A stretch of DNA of 32,667 bases, taken from NCBI GenBank assembly GCA_013151415.1, contig JAADII010000188.1, positions 1 through 32,667 on the forward strand, given 5' to 3'. Of this stretch, positions 32,526 through 32,667 are shown piece after piece. Source of the DNA: Chloroflexota bacterium. GTDB taxonomy: Bacteria > Chloroflexota > Anaerolineae > J102. The notes under the pieces are model-generated. The model was not told where the DNA came from, made no database searches, and saw nothing but the letters and a program-made list of their open reading frames with translations. Numbering within the stretch: the first letter of the stretch is position 1; each line of letters opens with the position of its first letter. The translations under genes were made by a program, and so were the position numbers.

Positions 32526-32667
32526 ATGGCGCTTATCGATCAAAACGACGCCCAAATCATTCGCGATCAGTTCGCTGAGAAATTACAACGCCCGGTCAAG
32601 CTGGTGGTGGTCACCACCCAAAGCGATTGCATGTATTGCAATGAAGTGCAGCAGCTCACCGAGGAGC
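32526..32667 (+). CDS. Thioredoxin/glutaredoxin-like CxxC protein, N-terminal fragment
   Basis: The frame runs from an ATG to the window edge, 47 codons. It begins MALIDQNDAQIIRDQF and continues with a strand VKLVVVTT and the redox-type SDCMYCNEVQQL, placing a CxxC (CMYC) at the start of a helix as in thioredoxin-fold proteins. The N-terminal helix followed by strand, then CxxC, resembles protein disulfide oxidoreductases and AhpF N-terminal domains, which in related bacteria partner with a thioredoxin-reductase-like protein. AAGGAG lies 12 bases upstream of the ATG, a longer than usual spacing. The rest is outside the window. Confidence 0.8.
   Translation, partial: MALIDQNDAQIIRDQFAEKLQRPVKLVVVTTQSDCMYCNEVQQLTEE

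Overview
The window reads as a chromosomal segment of a moderately GC-rich bacterium, most likely a member of the Chloroflexota (Anaerolineae-like). This is inferred from gene content and style: lipoproteins and surface proteins with Thr/Pro or Ala/Pro/Glu-rich linkers, a triple-LysM L,D-transpeptidase, a cyclic-2,3-diphosphoglycerate-synthetase-like GTPase, and Opp-type transporters embedded in a sugar operon. There is no 16S gene or other decisive taxonomic marker. I found no phage genes, insertion sequences or CRISPR array.

Region 1 (1-700) holds the 3' end of an unrecognised gene, then a tRNA-Lys(UUU) gene behind a near-consensus promoter, then a short hairpin-containing spacer.

Region 2 (699-14309, all on the minus strand) is a carbohydrate-utilisation operon. 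In transcription order it contains a LacI-family repressor with its own promoter and lac-like operator sites, an extracytoplasmic binding lipoprotein, Opp/Dpp-type permeases B and C, ATPases D and F, a Gfo/Idh/MocA oxidoreductase, an AGE-family sugar 2-epimerase, a NagA-like deacetylase, a NagB-like deaminase and glucuronate isomerase UxaC. Very tight spacing (GTGA and ATGA overlaps, a 2-nt gap) ties transport to catabolism. The combination suggests uptake and breakdown of an oligosaccharide that yields an N-acetyl amino sugar and a hexuronate. A strong hairpin between the binding-protein gene and the permease genes probably sets their different expression levels.

Region 3 (14373-18092) carries an SPFH/prohibitin-like membrane protein with a good terminator, a cDPGS-like GTPase, and a divergent lipoprotein of the phosphodiester glycosidase (NAGPA) family.

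Region 4 (18090-23808) is an envelope region: a minus-strand operon of a 667-aa membrane-anchored surface protein with two related beta-rich domains, a FemAB/CelD-like acyltransferase and a GT4 glycosyltransferase. A divergent LysM-YkuD L,D-transpeptidase adjoins it.

Region 5 (23835-32667) is mostly housekeeping: an unknown four-helix membrane protein, a minimal zinc metallopeptidase, L-aspartate oxidase NadB, a CPBP intramembrane protease and DNA polymerase III alpha (DnaE). Homoserine dehydrogenase is divergent from dnaE, and the window ends inside a thioredoxin-like CxxC protein. Degenerate octamer repeats lie in the intergenic spaces on both sides of the homoserine dehydrogenase gene.
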